Below are positions 18,004 through 28,738 of a stretch of 64,000 bases of DNA, piece after piece. The stretch is from the NCBI RefSeq assembly GCF_003586305.1, contig NZ_QXJI01000001.1, positions 496,001 to 560,000 of the forward strand, in the 5' to 3' direction. The stretch is from Cognatilysobacter tabacisoli (GTDB lineage Bacteria > Pseudomonadota > Gammaproteobacteria > Xanthomonadales > Xanthomonadaceae). Numbering within the stretch: the stretch's first letter is position 1; each line of letters begins with the position of its first letter. The notes beneath the pieces are model-generated. The model worked only from the letters and a program-made list of their open reading frames with translations. It had not been told where the DNA came from and made no database searches. The translations under genes and the position numbers were made by a program.

Positions 18004-19020
18004 ATGAGCAAGACCGTGAACGTAGCCGTCGTCGGCGCCACCGGCGCCGTCGGCGAAACGATGCTGAAGATCCTCGCCGAACGGCAGTTCCCGATCGGCA
18101 CCCTGACCGTGCTGGCCAGCGAGCGCTCGGCGGGCGGCAAGGTCGAGTACGGCGCCCGCCAGCTGGTGGTGCAGGACCTCGCCACGTTCGACCCGAACGG
18201 CATCGACATCGCGCTGTTCTCCGCCGGCGGCAGCGTGTCGAAGGAGTACGCGCCGAAGTTCGCCGCCGCCGGCGCAGTGGTGATCGACAACTCGTCGGTG
18301 TTCCGCGGCGACGCCGACGTGCCGCTGGTCGTGGCCGAGGTCAACCCGGAGGCCGCGCGCCACCGCCCGCGCGGGATCATCGCCAACCCGAACTGCTCGA
18401 CGATGCAGCTGATGGTCGCGCTGGCGCCGATCCACCGCGCCGTCGGCATCGAGCGCATCAACATCGCCACCTACCAGTCGGTGTCCGGCACCGGCCGGCG
18501 CGCGCTCGAAGAGCTCGGCCGCCAGACCGCCGCGCTGCTGAACTTCCAGGACCCCAGGCCCGAGGTCTACCCGGTGCAGATCGCGTTCAACGTGATCCCG
18601 CACGGCGGCGATTTCCTCGACAACGGATACACCAGCGAGGAGATGAAGCTGGTGTGGGAGACCCGCAAGATCCTCGGCGACGACAGCATCCAGGTGAACG
18701 CGACGGTCGTGCGCGTGCCGGTGTTCTACGGCCACTCCGAGGCCGTGCACATCGAGACCCGCCGGAAGATCACCGCGGCCGACGCGCGCGCGCTGCTGGA
18801 GGCCGCGCCGGGCGTCGAAGTGGTCGACGAACGCGCCGCCGGCGGCTATCCGACGCCGGTGACGCACGCGTCGGGCAACGACCCGACCTACGTCGGCCGC
18901 ATCCGCGAGGACATCTCCCACCCGCGCGGCCTCGACCTGTGGGTGGTGTCGGACAACATCCGTAAGGGCGCCGCGCTGAACGCCGTGCAGCTGGCCGAAC
19001 TGGTGCTGGGCGAACGCTGA
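18004..19020 (+). CDS. asd: Aspartate-semialdehyde dehydrogenase
   Basis: NADPH-dependent reduction of aspartyl-4-phosphate to aspartate semialdehyde, the branch-point of lysine, diaminopimelate, methionine and threonine synthesis. The 338-aa enzyme has the N-terminal VVGATGAVGETML nucleotide loop, the active-site Cys131 in NPNCST, and the general-base region HGGDF, followed by VFYGHSEAVHIE. The ribosome site AGGA lies 6 nt before ATG 18004. A CACAAT element at 17960-17965 could be its -10. The gene precedes fimV, as in Xanthomonas and Pseudomonas. Confidence 0.96.
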   Translation: MSKTVNVAVVGATGAVGETMLKILAERQFPIGTLTVLASERSAGGKVEYGARQLVVQDLATFDPNGIDIALFSAGGSVSKEYAPKFAAAGAVVIDNSSVFRGDADVPLVVAEVNPEAARHRPRGIIANPNCSTMQLMVALAPIHRAVGIERINIATYQSVSGTGRRALEELGRQTAALLNFQDPRPEVYPVQIAFNVIPHGGDFLDNGYTSEEMKLVWETRKILGDDSIQVNATVVRVPVFYGHSEAVHIETRRKITAADARALLEAAPGVEVVDERAAGGYPTPVTHASGNDPTYVGRIREDISHPRGLDLWVVSDNIRKGAALNAVQLAELVLGER

Positions 19021-19037
19021 ACCGCGACCGCGTTGCA

Positions 19038-19066
19038 TTGCCCCTCCGGGCGGCGGCGGCTAGAGT
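19038..19066 (+). promoter_or_regulatory. Candidate fimV promoter
   Basis: TTGCCC (19038-19043) and TAGAGT (19061-19066) are separated by 17 bp, and the -10 is preceded by GC and followed by CGCC. The start codon lies 34 bp downstream. This is the best paired -35/-10 in the window. Confidence 0.5.
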
Positions 19067-19099
19067 CGCCGCTTGGGGAAGGCAGGGAAGTTCGATTCT

Positions 19100-21019
19100 G
19101 TGAAGCACGGCTCCGTGAAGCATTTCGCGACAAGCGCGCTCGCGGTGGCGCTGGCCCTGGCCAGCGGCACGGCGGCCGCGCTGGGCTTGGGCCAGATCGA
19201 GGTCAAGTCGAAGGCCGGCCAGCCGCTGGTGGCCGAAATCCCGATCATCTCCAGCGATCCGGCCGAGCTCGAAGCGCTGCAGGTCGGGCCGGCGTCGCCG
19301 GAAACCTTTGCGCGCATCGGCCTGACGCCACCGCAGGGCATGGTCGCGGACCTGCAGTTCATGGTCGCGCTCGACAGCGCCGGCAACCCCGTCATCCGAG
19401 TCACCAGCCAGCAGCCGGTGACACAGCCGCTGCTGACGTTCCTCGTCGAGGTCGATTCGATCCAGGGCCGGCTGGTGCGCGAGTACTCGGCGCTGATCGA
19501 CACCCCGCAGACCGTGGCCGCGCCGCTGCAGCCGCCGGTCGCCGCCCCGGTGGTGTCGGCGCCGAACGTGATCGAGCGGCCGGCGGTTGCCGCCGAACCC
19601 CTGGCCGACGTCGCCGAAGACGCGCCGGACGAGACGGCCGCGCCGAGCGAGGAAGCACCGGCGGCCGATCCGGTCGCTGCGGCCGAGGCCCCCGCACCCG
19701 AGCCCGTCGCCGCCGTGCCCGAGCCGTCGTTCTCGCCGTCGCCGGCGACCGACGCGCTCAACGTCGAGCGCGGCGACACGCTGTCGGGCCTGGCCGGGCA
19801 GCTCGACATGCCGGGCATGAGCCTGGACCAGGCCATGATCGCGCTGCTGCGGGCCAACCCGGACGCCTTCATCGGCGGCAACATCAACCAGCTCAAGCAG
19901 GGCGCGGTGCTGCGCGTTCCGCCAGCCGGAGAGCTGGCGGCGGTCGACGCCGGCGAGGCCAGCGCGCTGGTGCGCGCACAGGTGCGCCAGTGGCGGCAGG
20001 CGCGTGCGCCGGCGCCGCAGCCGGTCGCATCGGGCGACGGCGTGGTCGAACGCGACCCATCGCCTGCCGCCGCCGCAGCGGCACCGCGCGCGGCCAGCGC
20101 GCGGCTGGAAATCGTCCCGCCCGGCGCCAGCCAGGCGAATCGCGCGGGCAATCAGTCCGGCATGAGTGCCGGCGGTGAGGGTGAGATGCTGCGACAGGAA
20201 ATGCAGGTGACCAAGGAAACGCTGGCCGCTCGCGACGCCGAGGTGCAGGAACTCAAGACCCGCATCGCCGAGCTCGAGAAGCTCCAGCAGGACCAGCAGC
20301 AGCTGCTGTCGATGAAGGACACCGAGCTGGCCGCCGCGCAGCAGCGACTGGCCGCATCCAACGCCGCCGCGCCGAGCCAGCCGGCGCCGGACGGCGCGGC
20401 GAGCGCGTCGCTGCTGCCGTGGATCCTCGGCGGATCCGGCGTGCTGCTGGTGGCGCTGCTCGGCGGCTGGCTGATGCGCCGGCGCGCCGCCGACGCGCCG
20501 CGCTTCCGTCCGCCGATGGAGCCGGTGTCGCCGCTCGCGGCGGCGTTCCCGCCGGCCGCGTCGCCGCGCGACGACCTGTTCGGCAACCCGCCGGAGGCCG
20601 ACGTGGCCGACGCCGAAACCGACGCCACCCCAGCGCCTGCGCCGGCGAGCGTGATCGCTCCGCCACTGCACGCGAAGGCCGCCCCGTCGTTCGCGACGAC
20701 GGCGCCCGTCAAGCCGGCCGCGCCGGTGGTCGATCCCGCCGACGGCCTGTGGGATCGCCGCGAGCGCGCGCAGCTGCACGGCGGCCGCACTGCCGAGGCG
20801 GTCCAGGACGACGCGAACGCGGTTGTCGTGCCGGCCTGGCATGCGGGCGCGGCGGCGTCGGCGCCGGTGGCCGGCGGCGGCGAGCAGCTCGAGCTGGCGC
20901 GCGCCTACCTCGATCTGGGCGACCGCGACGGTGCCCGCCAACTGCTCAGCGAAGTGCTGCTGCACGGCGATCTGGAAGCGCGCCAGCGCGCCTCGCGGAT
21001 GCTGCGCGACCTGGAATAG
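19100..21019 (+). CDS. fimV: FimV/HubP-family polar landmark protein
   Basis: Inner-membrane peptidoglycan-binding protein that in relatives organises the cell pole, type IV pili and twitching. The 639-aa product has a signal peptide (FATSALAVALALASGTAAALG) and the FimV N-terminal domain (GQIEVKSKAGQPLVAEIPI). A long Ala/Pro/Glu linker precedes a LysM-like module (about 215-285, LNVERGDTLSGLAGQL) and a coiled coil rich in Gln (about 345-405). One membrane span follows (LLPWILGGSGVLLVALLGGWLM, about 437-458), then a cytoplasmic acidic region and a C-terminal TPR-like domain (QLELARAYLDLGDRDGARQLL). GTG 19100 is taken as start because AGGGAAG lies 9 bp upstream; TTG 19073 is less likely. It is shorter than Pseudomonas FimV. 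Confidence 0.9.
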   Translation: MKHGSVKHFATSALAVALALASGTAAALGLGQIEVKSKAGQPLVAEIPIISSDPAELEALQVGPASPETFARIGLTPPQGMVADLQFMVALDSAGNPVIRVTSQQPVTQPLLTFLVEVDSIQGRLVREYSALIDTPQTVAAPLQPPVAAPVVSAPNVIERPAVAAEPLADVAEDAPDETAAPSEEAPAADPVAAAEAPAPEPVAAVPEPSFSPSPATDALNVERGDTLSGLAGQLDMPGMSLDQAMIALLRANPDAFIGGNINQLKQGAVLRVPPAGELAAVDAGEASALVRAQVRQWRQARAPAPQPVASGDGVVERDPSPAAAAAAPRAASARLEIVPPGASQANRAGNQSGMSAGGEGEMLRQEMQVTKETLAARDAEVQELKTRIAELEKLQQDQQQLLSMKDTELAAAQQRLAASNAAAPSQPAPDGAASASLLPWILGGSGVLLVALLGGWLMRRRAADAPRFRPPMEPVSPLAAAFPPAASPRDDLFGNPPEADVADAETDATPAPAPASVIAPPLHAKAAPSFATTAPVKPAAPVVDPADGLWDRRERAQLHGGRTAEAVQDDANAVVVPAWHAGAAASAPVAGGGEQLELARAYLDLGDRDGARQLLSEVLLHGDLEARQRASRMLRDLE

Positions 21020-21022
21020 CCG

Positions 21023-21868
21023 GTGGCGGCAGGTCCTGATCCCGGCGACACGCCCGACGTGGCGGGACCGCCGCTGCGCCGCTACGCGATGGGCGTCGAG
21101 TACGACGGCAGCGCGTTCTCCGGCTGGCAGCGCCTGACCCGGCCCGGCGCCCCGGAGCGGCCGGACGAGCCGACGGTGCAGGGCGCGCTCGAGCGTGCGC
21201 TGTCGTTCGTTGCCGGCCGCCCGATCGACACCGTCTGCGCCGGTCGGACCGACGCCGGCGTGCACGGGGCGGGGCAGGTCGTCCATTTCGACGGACCGGC
21301 CGACCGCGACGTGCGCGGCTGGGTGCTCGGCACCACGTCGCAGCTGCCGCCGTCGGTGTGCGCGCGCTGGTGCGTGCCGGTCGCCGACGACTTCCACGCG
21401 CGGTTCTCGGCGCGCGCGCGGCGCTACCGGTACCGGATCCTCAACCGCACCGTCCGCCCGGCGCTGCAGCGCCAGTATCTGAGCTGGGAGCGCCGCCCGC
21501 TCGATGCCGACGCCATGCACCGCGCCGCCCAGGCGCTGCTCGGCGAGAACGACTTCTCGGCGTTCCGCACCGTGCACTGCCAGGCGCCGCACGCGCGCCG
21601 CGAGCTGCAGTACATCCACGTGCGGCGCGAGACGGACATTGTCGAGGTGGAAGTGCAGGCCAACGCGTTCCTGCACCACATGGTCCGCAACATCGTCGGC
21701 AGCCTGCTGGTGGTCGGCCGCGGCGACGCGGCGGAGGGCTGGATCGCCGAACTGCTCGCCGGCCGCGACCGCACGCTGGCCGGTCCCACCGCGCCGGCCG
21801 CGGGGCTGGTGTTCCTCGGGCCGCGTTACCCGGCAGAATGGGGCCTTCCCGCCGACGTCAGCCTGTGA
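21023..21868 (+). CDS. truA: tRNA pseudouridine(38-40) synthase
   Basis: Isomerises uridines 38-40 in the anticodon arm of tRNAs. The 281-aa protein has the core start [18 protein letters not shown], the catalytic Asp77 in [25 protein letters not shown], and the C-terminal [13 protein letters not shown]. The GTG start at 21023 is 3 bp after the fimV stop. The first 18 residues are not conserved in the family, and no other start lies between them and the conserved core. The fimV-truA-trpF order is standard in this group. Confidence 0.95.
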   Translation: MAAGPDPGDTPDVAGPPLRRYAMGVEYDGSAFSGWQRLTRPGAPERPDEPTVQGALERALSFVAGRPIDTVCAGRTDAGVHGAGQVVHFDGPADRDVRGWVLGTTSQLPPSVCARWCVPVADDFHARFSARARRYRYRILNRTVRPALQRQYLSWERRPLDADAMHRAAQALLGENDFSAFRTVHCQAPHARRELQYIHVRRETDIVEVEVQANAFLHHMVRNIVGSLLVVGRGDAAEGWIAELLAGRDRTLAGPTAPAAGLVFLGPRYPAEWGLPADVSL

Positions 21869-21875
21869 GCCCGCC

Positions 21876-22532
21876 ATGACCCGCCTGCCGTACCGCACCC
21901 GGATCAAGTTCTGCGGCCTGACCCGCGCCGGCGACGTGCGCCTGGCGAGCGAGCTCGGCGCCGACGCGGTCGGCTTCATCTTCGCCGAGAACAGCCGCCG
22001 CCGCGTCGCCGCCACGGAGGCGCGCGCGATGCGCCAGGCGCTGGCGCCGCTGGTCGACGTGGTCGCGCTGTTCCAGGACAACCCGGTCGACCAGGTGCGC
22101 GAGGTGGTGCGCCAGGTGCGCCCGAGCCTGCTGCAGTTCCACGGCAACGAAGACGACGCGTTCTGCCGGGCGTTTGGCGTGCCGTACCTGAAGGCGATCG
22201 CGATGGGCAGCGACGACCCGACGCCGACCCCGGGCCAGCTGATCGGCCGCTACCCGGCGGCGGCCGGCTTCCTGTTCGACAGTCACGGCGGCGGCCACTC
22301 CGGCGGAAGCGGCCAGACGTTCGACTGGCGGCGCCTGCCGAGCGGGCTGAACCGCCCGTTCCTGCTCGCCGGAGGACTGACGCCGGACAACGTCTTCGAC
22401 GCGATCGTCGCGACGATGCCTTGGGGCGTGGACGTGTCCAGCGGCATCGAAAGCGAGCCGGGCATCAAGGACGGCGAGCGCATGCACCGGTTCGTCGCCG
22501 AGGTGCGGCGCGCCGACTGCCACGTCGACTGA
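21876..22532 (+). CDS. trpF: Phosphoribosylanthranilate isomerase
   Basis: Third step of tryptophan synthesis: Amadori rearrangement of phosphoribosylanthranilate to CdRP. The 218-aa TIM barrel begins [15 protein letters not shown] with the catalytic Cys in KFCGLT. It continues with [23 protein letters not shown], the Asp of [19 protein letters not shown], and ends with [11 protein letters not shown] and [10 protein letters not shown]. The start is 7 bp after truA, so both share a transcript. A separate promoter may precede trpB. Confidence 0.95.
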   Translation: MTRLPYRTRIKFCGLTRAGDVRLASELGADAVGFIFAENSRRRVAATEARAMRQALAPLVDVVALFQDNPVDQVREVVRQVRPSLLQFHGNEDDAFCRAFGVPYLKAIAMGSDDPTPTPGQLIGRYPAAAGFLFDSHGGGHSGGSGQTFDWRRLPSGLNRPFLLAGGLTPDNVFDAIVATMPWGVDVSSGIESEPGIKDGERMHRFVAEVRRADCHVD

Positions 22533-22613
22533 GCGCCCACCGGCGCGCCGCGCATCGTTTCGCCCCGCGCCTGCGTACCTGTGGCTGCGCGACCGGCGCG
22601 GGACCTTTGGCCC

Positions 22614-22619
22614 TACACT
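22614..22619 (+). promoter_or_regulatory. Candidate -10 element for trpBA
   Basis: TACACT in the 138-bp gap between trpF and trpB, 52 bp before the trpB start. It is similar in form to the other -10 candidates here but ends CT. No leader peptide with tandem Trp codons and no attenuator hairpin were found in the gap. Confidence 0.35.
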
Positions 22620-22670
22620 CCAGAGTTCGCCGCCGCAGCGCGCGACCCCCTTCCCAGACGTGTCCGATCG

Positions 22671-23915
<1,245 letters not shown>

Positions 23916-24027
23916 CGCCCGCACCGTGCGAACCGGCCCGCCGCGGACGGTTCGCGCGTCGAATCCACCCCGAGACCCCGCGCCACGCGTCGACACCGAC
24001 GCCGCGCCCCAGACCCGAGTGCCTGCC

Positions 24028-24828
24028 TTGAGCCGCATCGACCGCCGCTTCGCCCAGCTCCAGTCCACCGGCCGCAAGGCGCTGGTCCCGTTCGTCACCG
24101 CGGGCGACCCCTCGCTGGACGCGACGGTGCCGGTCATGCACGCGCTGGCCGCGGCCGGCGCCGACGTGATCGAGCTGGGCGTGCCGTTTTCCGATCCGAT
24201 GGCCGACGGCCCGACGATCCAGCGCAGCTCCGAGCGCGCGATCGTGCGCGGAGCGGGGCGGGCGTTCGTGCTCGAGGCCGTGCGCCAGTTCCGCGAGCGC
24301 GACGAAGACACGCCAGTGGTGCTGATGGGCTATCTGAATCCGGTCGAGATCCGCGGTGCCGAGCGTTTCGCCCGCGAAGCGGTGGCGGCCGGCGTCGACG
24401 GCGTGCTGCTGGTCGACCTGCCGCCGGAGGAGGCCGCCGAGTTCCGCGCGGCGTTCGCGCCGCACGGCCTGACCCTGATCCTGCTGGCATCGCCGACGAC
24501 CAGTCCCGAGCGCATGGCGCTGCTGCAGGCGCAGGCCGAGGGCTACCTGTACTACGTCAGCTTCGCCGGCGTGACCGGCGCGTCGGACCTGCTCGACACC
24601 GGGGCGGCCGGCGCCCGCCTGCACGAGATCCGCGCCGGCAGCCGGGCCCCGGTCGTGGCCGGGTTCGGCATCAAGGACGCCGCCAGCGCGCTGGCGATGT
24701 CGCGCGAGGCCGACGGCGTGGTCGTTGGCAGCGCCTTGGTCGCGGCGCTGGCGGACGCGTCCGACCCGGCCCAGGCCGCGCGGGACTTCCTGGCCCCGCT
24801 GCGGGCGGCGCTCGACGGGGCCGCTTGA
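24028..24828 (+). CDS. trpA: Tryptophan synthase alpha chain
   Basis: Retro-aldol cleavage of indole-3-glycerol phosphate; indole is channelled to TrpB. The 266-aa TIM barrel is taken from TTG 24028 (giving [12 protein letters not shown], the usual beginning). GTG 24019 would add three residues and cannot be excluded. The catalytic Glu is in [11 protein letters not shown] and the catalytic Asp in [19 protein letters not shown] and [10 protein letters not shown] are the phosphate-binding segments. The 112-bp gap after trpB has no terminator, so trpBA is one unit. A rare TTG start with a weak ribosome site suggests low initiation or coupling. Confidence 0.94.
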   Translation: MSRIDRRFAQLQSTGRKALVPFVTAGDPSLDATVPVMHALAAAGADVIELGVPFSDPMADGPTIQRSSERAIVRGAGRAFVLEAVRQFRERDEDTPVVLMGYLNPVEIRGAERFAREAVAAGVDGVLLVDLPPEEAAEFRAAFAPHGLTLILLASPTTSPERMALLQAQAEGYLYYVSFAGVTGASDLLDTGAAGARLHEIRAGSRAPVVAGFGIKDAASALAMSREADGVVVGSALVAALADASDPAQAARDFLAPLRAALDGAA

Positions 24829-24837
24829 CCCCTGCGC

Positions 24838-24843
24838 TAGACT
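24838..24843 (+). promoter_or_regulatory. Candidate -10 element for accD
   Basis: TAGACT preceded by GC, starting 10 bp after the trpA stop and 94 bp before the accD start. No clear -35 is present. It belongs to the recurring GCTANAAT-like set. Confidence 0.4.
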
Positions 24844-24937
24844 GACGCGCTTCGGCCCGCGCCGCCCCACCGGCGCCGGCGGCCCAACGCTGTACGTCAG
24901 ATGCCGGCCCCGCGCCGGACTACACGGGAATCACTGC

Positions 24938-25840
24938 ATGTCGTGGCTCAAGAAACTCATGCCGTCCGGGATCCGCACCGGCATCCGCACCGACGCCGGC
25001 GCGACCAAGCGCCGCAGCGTGCCCGAGGGGCTGTGGGAGAAGTGCGACCGCTGCGGCGCGGTGCTGTACCGGCCCGAGCTCGAGGAGAACCTCGAGGTCT
25101 GCCCGAAGTGCAGCTTCCACATGCCGATCCGCGCCCGCGCGCGGCTGGCCTCGCTGTTCGACGCCGGCACCACCGCGGAAATCGCGGGCGACCTCGGCCC
25201 GGTCGACGTGCTGAAATTCAAGGACCAGAAAAAGTACGCCGACCGCATCAAGGCCGCGCAGAAATCCACCGGCGAGCGCGACGCGCTGGTCGCGATGCAG
25301 GGCAAGCTCAAGGGCCGCGACCTGGTGGCGGCGTCGTTCGATTTCGCGTTCATGGGCGGCTCGATGGGTTCGGTCGTCGGCGAGCGCTTCGCCCGCGCGG
25401 CCGAGACGGCCGCCGAGCTCGGCTGCCCGTTCGTGTGCTTCTCCGCCAGCGGCGGCGCGCGCATGCAGGAAAGCCTGTTCTCGCTGATGCAGATGGCCAA
25501 GACGTCGGCCGCGCTGGGCCGCCTGCGTGCGAAGGGCCTGCCGTACATCTCGGTGCTGACGCACCCGACCACCGGCGGCGTGTCGGCGTCGTTCGCGATG
25601 CTGGGCGACCTCAACATCGCCGAGCCCGAAGCCCTGATCGGCTTCGCCGGACCGCGCGTGATCGAGCAGACCGTGCGCGAGACCCTGCCGGAGGGCTTCC
25701 AGCGGTCGGAGTTCCTGCTCGACCACGGTGCGATCGACCAGATCGTCGACCGCCGCGAGCTGCGCGACCACCTGGCGCACGTGCTGGCGATGCTGATGAA
25801 GCAGCCCGTCCCCGAGGACGACGCCGAGGTGGCCGCGTGA
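24938..25840 (+). CDS. accD: Acetyl-CoA carboxylase carboxyltransferase beta subunit
   Basis: With AccA it transfers the carboxyl group from biotin carboxyl carrier protein to acetyl-CoA, committing carbon to fatty acid synthesis. The 300-aa protein has the N-terminal four-cysteine zinc ribbon (CDRC at about 31-34 and CPKC at about 50-53). The crotonase-like carboxyltransferase fold follows: [37 protein letters not shown]. Its stop overlaps the start of glmM as GTGA. In related genomes accD is usually followed by folC; here it is fused operonically to glmM instead. Confidence 0.96.
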   Translation: MSWLKKLMPSGIRTGIRTDAGATKRRSVPEGLWEKCDRCGAVLYRPELEENLEVCPKCSFHMPIRARARLASLFDAGTTAEIAGDLGPVDVLKFKDQKKYADRIKAAQKSTGERDALVAMQGKLKGRDLVAASFDFAFMGGSMGSVVGERFARAAETAAELGCPFVCFSASGGARMQESLFSLMQMAKTSAALGRLRAKGLPYISVLTHPTTGGVSASFAMLGDLNIAEPEALIGFAGPRVIEQTVRETLPEGFQRSEFLLDHGAIDQIVDRRELRDHLAHVLAMLMKQPVPEDDAEVAA

Positions 25841-27192
25841 GCCGCCGCTACTTCGGCACCGACGGCATCCGCGGACGGGTCGGCGACGGTCCGATCTCGG
25901 CCGACTTCGTGCTGCGGCTGGGCAACGCCTACGGCCACGCGCTGCGCGCGGCCAACGACGCGCGCGGCTGGCGCAAGCCGGTGGTGATCATCGGCAAGGA
26001 CACGCGCATTTCGAACTACATGTTCGAGGCCGCGCTCGAGGCCGGGCTGGTCGCGGCCGGCGTCGACGTGCAGCTGATGGGCCCGATGCCGACCCCGGCC
26101 GTCGCCCACCTGACCCACTCGATGCGCGCCGACGGCGGCATCGTGATTTCCGCCTCGCACAACCCGCACCACGACAACGGCATCAAGTTCTTCTCGGCGA
26201 TGGGCGAGAAGCTCGACGACGCGACCGAGCTGGCGATCGAGGCCGCGCTCGACCAGCCGTTCAGCACCGTGCCGTCGGAGCAGCTCGGCAAGGCGCTGCG
26301 CACCCGCGACGCGCTCGGCCGCTACATCGAGGCCTGCAAGTCGTCGGTGCCGAAGGGCTTCGACCTCGGCGGCATGCGCATCGCGATGGACTGCGCGCAC
26401 GGCGCGACGTACCAACTCGGCCCGCTGGTGCTGCGCGAGCTCGGTGCGCGCGTCGATGCGATCGGCGTCGACCCGAACGGGCTGAACATCAACGACGGCG
26501 TGGGTTCGACCCACCCCGAGACGCTCGCCGCGCGCGTGCTGGAGACGAAGGCCGACCTGGGCATCGCGTTCGACGGCGACGGCGACCGGGTGCTGTTCGT
26601 CGACGGCGACGGCGTGGTCTGCGACGGCGACGACCTGCTGTACGTGCTGGCGACCGACTGGCAGGACACCGGGCGCCTGCGCGGCCCGGTCGTGGGCACG
26701 CTGATGACCAACTTCGGCCTCGAGCAGGCGCTGCAGCGCCGCGGCATCGGGCTCCTCCGGGCCAAGGTCGGCGACCGCTACGTGCACCAGCAACTGCACG
26801 CGAACGACGCCGTGCTCGGCGGCGAGACCTCCGGCCACCTGCTGTGCCTGGACCGCGCCAGCACCGGCGACGGCATCGTCAGCGCGCTGCAGGTGCTCGA
26901 AGTGCTGCGCCGTCGCGGCCTGAGTCTGAAGCAGGCCCGCGAAGGCCTCACCAAGGTCCCGCAGAAGACGGTGAACGTGCGCTACAACGGCGCCAGCAAG
27001 CCGGCCGAAGCGCCGTCGGTGCAGGCCGCACTCGCGGAGGCGCAGGCGGCCGTGGCCGGCCGCGGCCGCGCGTTCCTGCGCCCGTCCGGAACCGAGCCGG
27101 TGGTGCGGGTAACGGTCGAGGCCGACGACGCCGCGCTGATGCAGCGGACCGTCGACGCCCTCGCCGAGGCCGTCCGAAACGCCGCCGCCTGA
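25837..27192 (+). CDS. glmM: Phosphoglucosamine mutase
   Basis: Interconverts glucosamine-6-phosphate and glucosamine-1-phosphate for UDP-GlcNAc, peptidoglycan and LPS synthesis. The 451-aa protein starts at GTG 25837, overlapping the accD stop by 4 bp. It opens with [14 protein letters not shown]. The phosphoserine is Ser107 in [14 protein letters not shown], the metal loop is DGDGDRVL, the sugar-binding loop is GGETSGHL, and the C-terminal phosphate-binding loop is [14 protein letters not shown]. All domains are complete. Confidence 0.96.
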   Translation: MSRRYFGTDGIRGRVGDGPISADFVLRLGNAYGHALRAANDARGWRKPVVIIGKDTRISNYMFEAALEAGLVAAGVDVQLMGPMPTPAVAHLTHSMRADGGIVISASHNPHHDNGIKFFSAMGEKLDDATELAIEAALDQPFSTVPSEQLGKALRTRDALGRYIEACKSSVPKGFDLGGMRIAMDCAHGATYQLGPLVLRELGARVDAIGVDPNGLNINDGVGSTHPETLAARVLETKADLGIAFDGDGDRVLFVDGDGVVCDGDDLLYVLATDWQDTGRLRGPVVGTLMTNFGLEQALQRRGIGLLRAKVGDRYVHQQLHANDAVLGGETSGHLLCLDRASTGDGIVSALQVLEVLRRRGLSLKQAREGLTKVPQKTVNVRYNGASKPAEAPSVQAALAEAQAAVAGRGRAFLRPSGTEPVVRVTVEADDAALMQRTVDALAEAVRNAAA

Positions 27193-27260
27193 TCCGGATC
27201 AAGTCCCTCCCAGTCGCGTCAGACGACACTGACGCCTCGCCGCCTTTCCCAGTGAATGCC

Positions 27261-28202
27261 ATGTCCCAGCCCCAGATCCCGACCCTCGACATCCAGCGCT
27301 TCGACACCGACCGCGACGCCTTCGTCGCCGAACTGGGCGCGGCGTACCGCGAGTGGGGCTTCGCCGGCATCCGCAACCACGGCATCCCGCAGGCACTGAT
27401 CGACGACGCCTACCGCGTGTTCTCGGCATTCTTCGCGCTGCCGGAAGACGTCAAGCGCCAGTACCACGTTGCCGGCGGCGGCGGTGCGCGCGGCTATACG
27501 CCGTTCGGCGTCGAGACGGCGAAGGGCGCGAAGTACTCCGACCTCAAGGAGTTCTGGCACATCGGCCGGGAGATTCCGGCCGACTCGAAGTACCGCGACG
27601 TGATGCCGCCGAACCTGTGGCCGACCGAGGTTCCGGGCTTCCGCGAGACGGGCTACGCCCTGTACGAGGCGCTCGACCAGCTCGGCTCGCGCGTGCTGTC
27701 GGCGCTTGCGCTGCACATCGGCCTGCCGGCGGACTATTTCGTCGACAAGACCGACTCGGGCAACTCGATCCTCCGGCCGATCCACTACCCGCCAATCACC
27801 GCCGACGACATCCCGAACGTGCGCGCCGGCGCGCACGAGGACATCAACCTGATCACGCTGCTGGTCGGCGCCAGCGCCGCCGGCCTCGAGGTCAAGTCGC
27901 GCAAGCGCGAGTGGGTGCCGTTCACCGCCGACGCCGACACGATCGTCGTCAACATCGGCGACATGCTGCAGCGGCTGACCAACCACGTGTACCCGTCGAC
28001 CACCCACCGCGTGGTCAACCCGCCGGGCGAGCAGGCGCGCCAGCCGCGCTACTCCACCCCGTTCTTCCTGCACCCGAACCCGGATTTTGTGATCGACGTG
28101 CTGCCGTCGTGCGTGTCGGCCGACAATCCGAGCCGCTACCCCGAGCCGATCACCGCGCAGGGTTACCTCGAAGAACGGCTGCGCGAGATCAAGCTGAAGT
28201 AG
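27261..28202 (+). CDS. Isopenicillin N synthase-like 2-oxoglutarate/Fe(II) oxygenase
   Basis: Non-haem iron dioxygenase of 313 aa. The N-terminal DIOX_N region runs PTLDIQRFDTDRDAF to FRETGYALYEALDQLG. The double-stranded beta helix provides the iron facial triad: His and Asp of AHEDINLITLL, and His of STTHRVVNPP. Arg and Ser of RYSTPFF are for 2-oxoglutarate. Many proteobacteria carry such a protein without any beta-lactam cluster, so a penicillin-pathway role is not implied. The substrate is unknown. ATG 27261 begins MSQPQIPTLDI and matches the family start; the frame further upstream overlaps glmM. Confidence 0.88.
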   Translation: MSQPQIPTLDIQRFDTDRDAFVAELGAAYREWGFAGIRNHGIPQALIDDAYRVFSAFFALPEDVKRQYHVAGGGGARGYTPFGVETAKGAKYSDLKEFWHIGREIPADSKYRDVMPPNLWPTEVPGFRETGYALYEALDQLGSRVLSALALHIGLPADYFVDKTDSGNSILRPIHYPPITADDIPNVRAGAHEDINLITLLVGASAAGLEVKSRKREWVPFTADADTIVVNIGDMLQRLTNHVYPSTTHRVVNPPGEQARQPRYSTPFFLHPNPDFVIDVLPSCVSADNPSRYPEPITAQGYLEERLREIKLK

Positions 28203-28208
28203 GCGGTC

Positions 28209-28733
28209 TCACCCGCGCACGGCGACGCCGGCGGCCTGCAGCGCCTTGCGCCAGGCCGCCGTTTTCGTTTCCAGCCGGTGCGACGCGTTGGCCGGGCTGG
28301 TCGACGGCAGCGCGATCAGGGTCGGCGATACGTCCAGCGACGGCAGCACGAAGCGGCGGAACGCGGCATGGGCCTTGCCGCCGTTCAGCAGCACGGTTCG
28401 CACGCCGGGGTGGGCCGCGAAGAACGCGGCGAAATCGTTGACCTGCGCCGTGGCGTCGACGATCGCGCTGTCGAGGCTGCCGGGCCGCTCGGCGCGCGCG
28501 AACACGTCCCACAGCGCGATCCGCGCGTCGACCAGCCGCTGCAGGCGCGCGGCGTAGGGCAGGGACGGGGCCGCGCCGACCAGTTCGCCCATGATCGGCC
28601 AGAAGGCGTTGCGCGGGTGGGCGTAGTACTGGACCGCGTGCAGCGATGCCACGCCCGGCAGGCTGCCGAGCACCAGCGCGACCGCGTCGGGGGCCGACGA
28701 CGGGCCGAATCCGCTCACGTGCCGCGCGTCCAT
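28209..28733 (-). CDS. DNA-deoxyinosine (hypoxanthine-DNA) glycosylase, uracil-DNA glycosylase superfamily
   Basis: Predicted base-excision enzyme of 174 aa. The conserved opening is VLGSLPGVASLHAVQYYAHP followed by RNAFWPIMGEL, which I associate with the hypoxanthine-DNA glycosylase subgroup (UDG family 6) of the superfamily. Family residues are also seen in LWDVFARAERPGSLDSAI and the C-terminal LPSTSPAN motif, the counterpart of the UDG HPSP loop. It removes deaminated adenine in characterised relatives; activity here is by analogy. The start at 28733 is 5 bp after the short-chain dehydrogenase stop, so the two are cotranscribed. Confidence 0.87.
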   Translation of the reverse strand: MDARHVSGFGPSSAPDAVALVLGSLPGVASLHAVQYYAHPRNAFWPIMGELVGAAPSLPYAARLQRLVDARIALWDVFARAERPGSLDSAIVDATAQVNDFAAFFAAHPGVRTVLLNGGKAHAAFRRFVLPSLDVSPTLIALPSTSPANASHRLETKTAAWRKALQAAGVAVRG

Positions 28734-28738
28734 CGCCC

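Noticed and set aside
18770-22147. 1,125-codon minus-strand frame opposite asd-fimV-truA-trpF
   Set aside because: It spans four well-supported genes on the plus strand and has no recognisable motif.
22533-22670. Tryptophan attenuator in the trpF-trpB gap
   Set aside because: I found no short frame with tandem Trp codons and no terminator/antiterminator pair of hairpins.
27261-28202. Beta-lactam biosynthesis gene (isopenicillin N synthase)
   Set aside because: The family name is broad. There is no ACV synthetase or other cluster gene nearby, and such oxygenases are common in proteobacteria.
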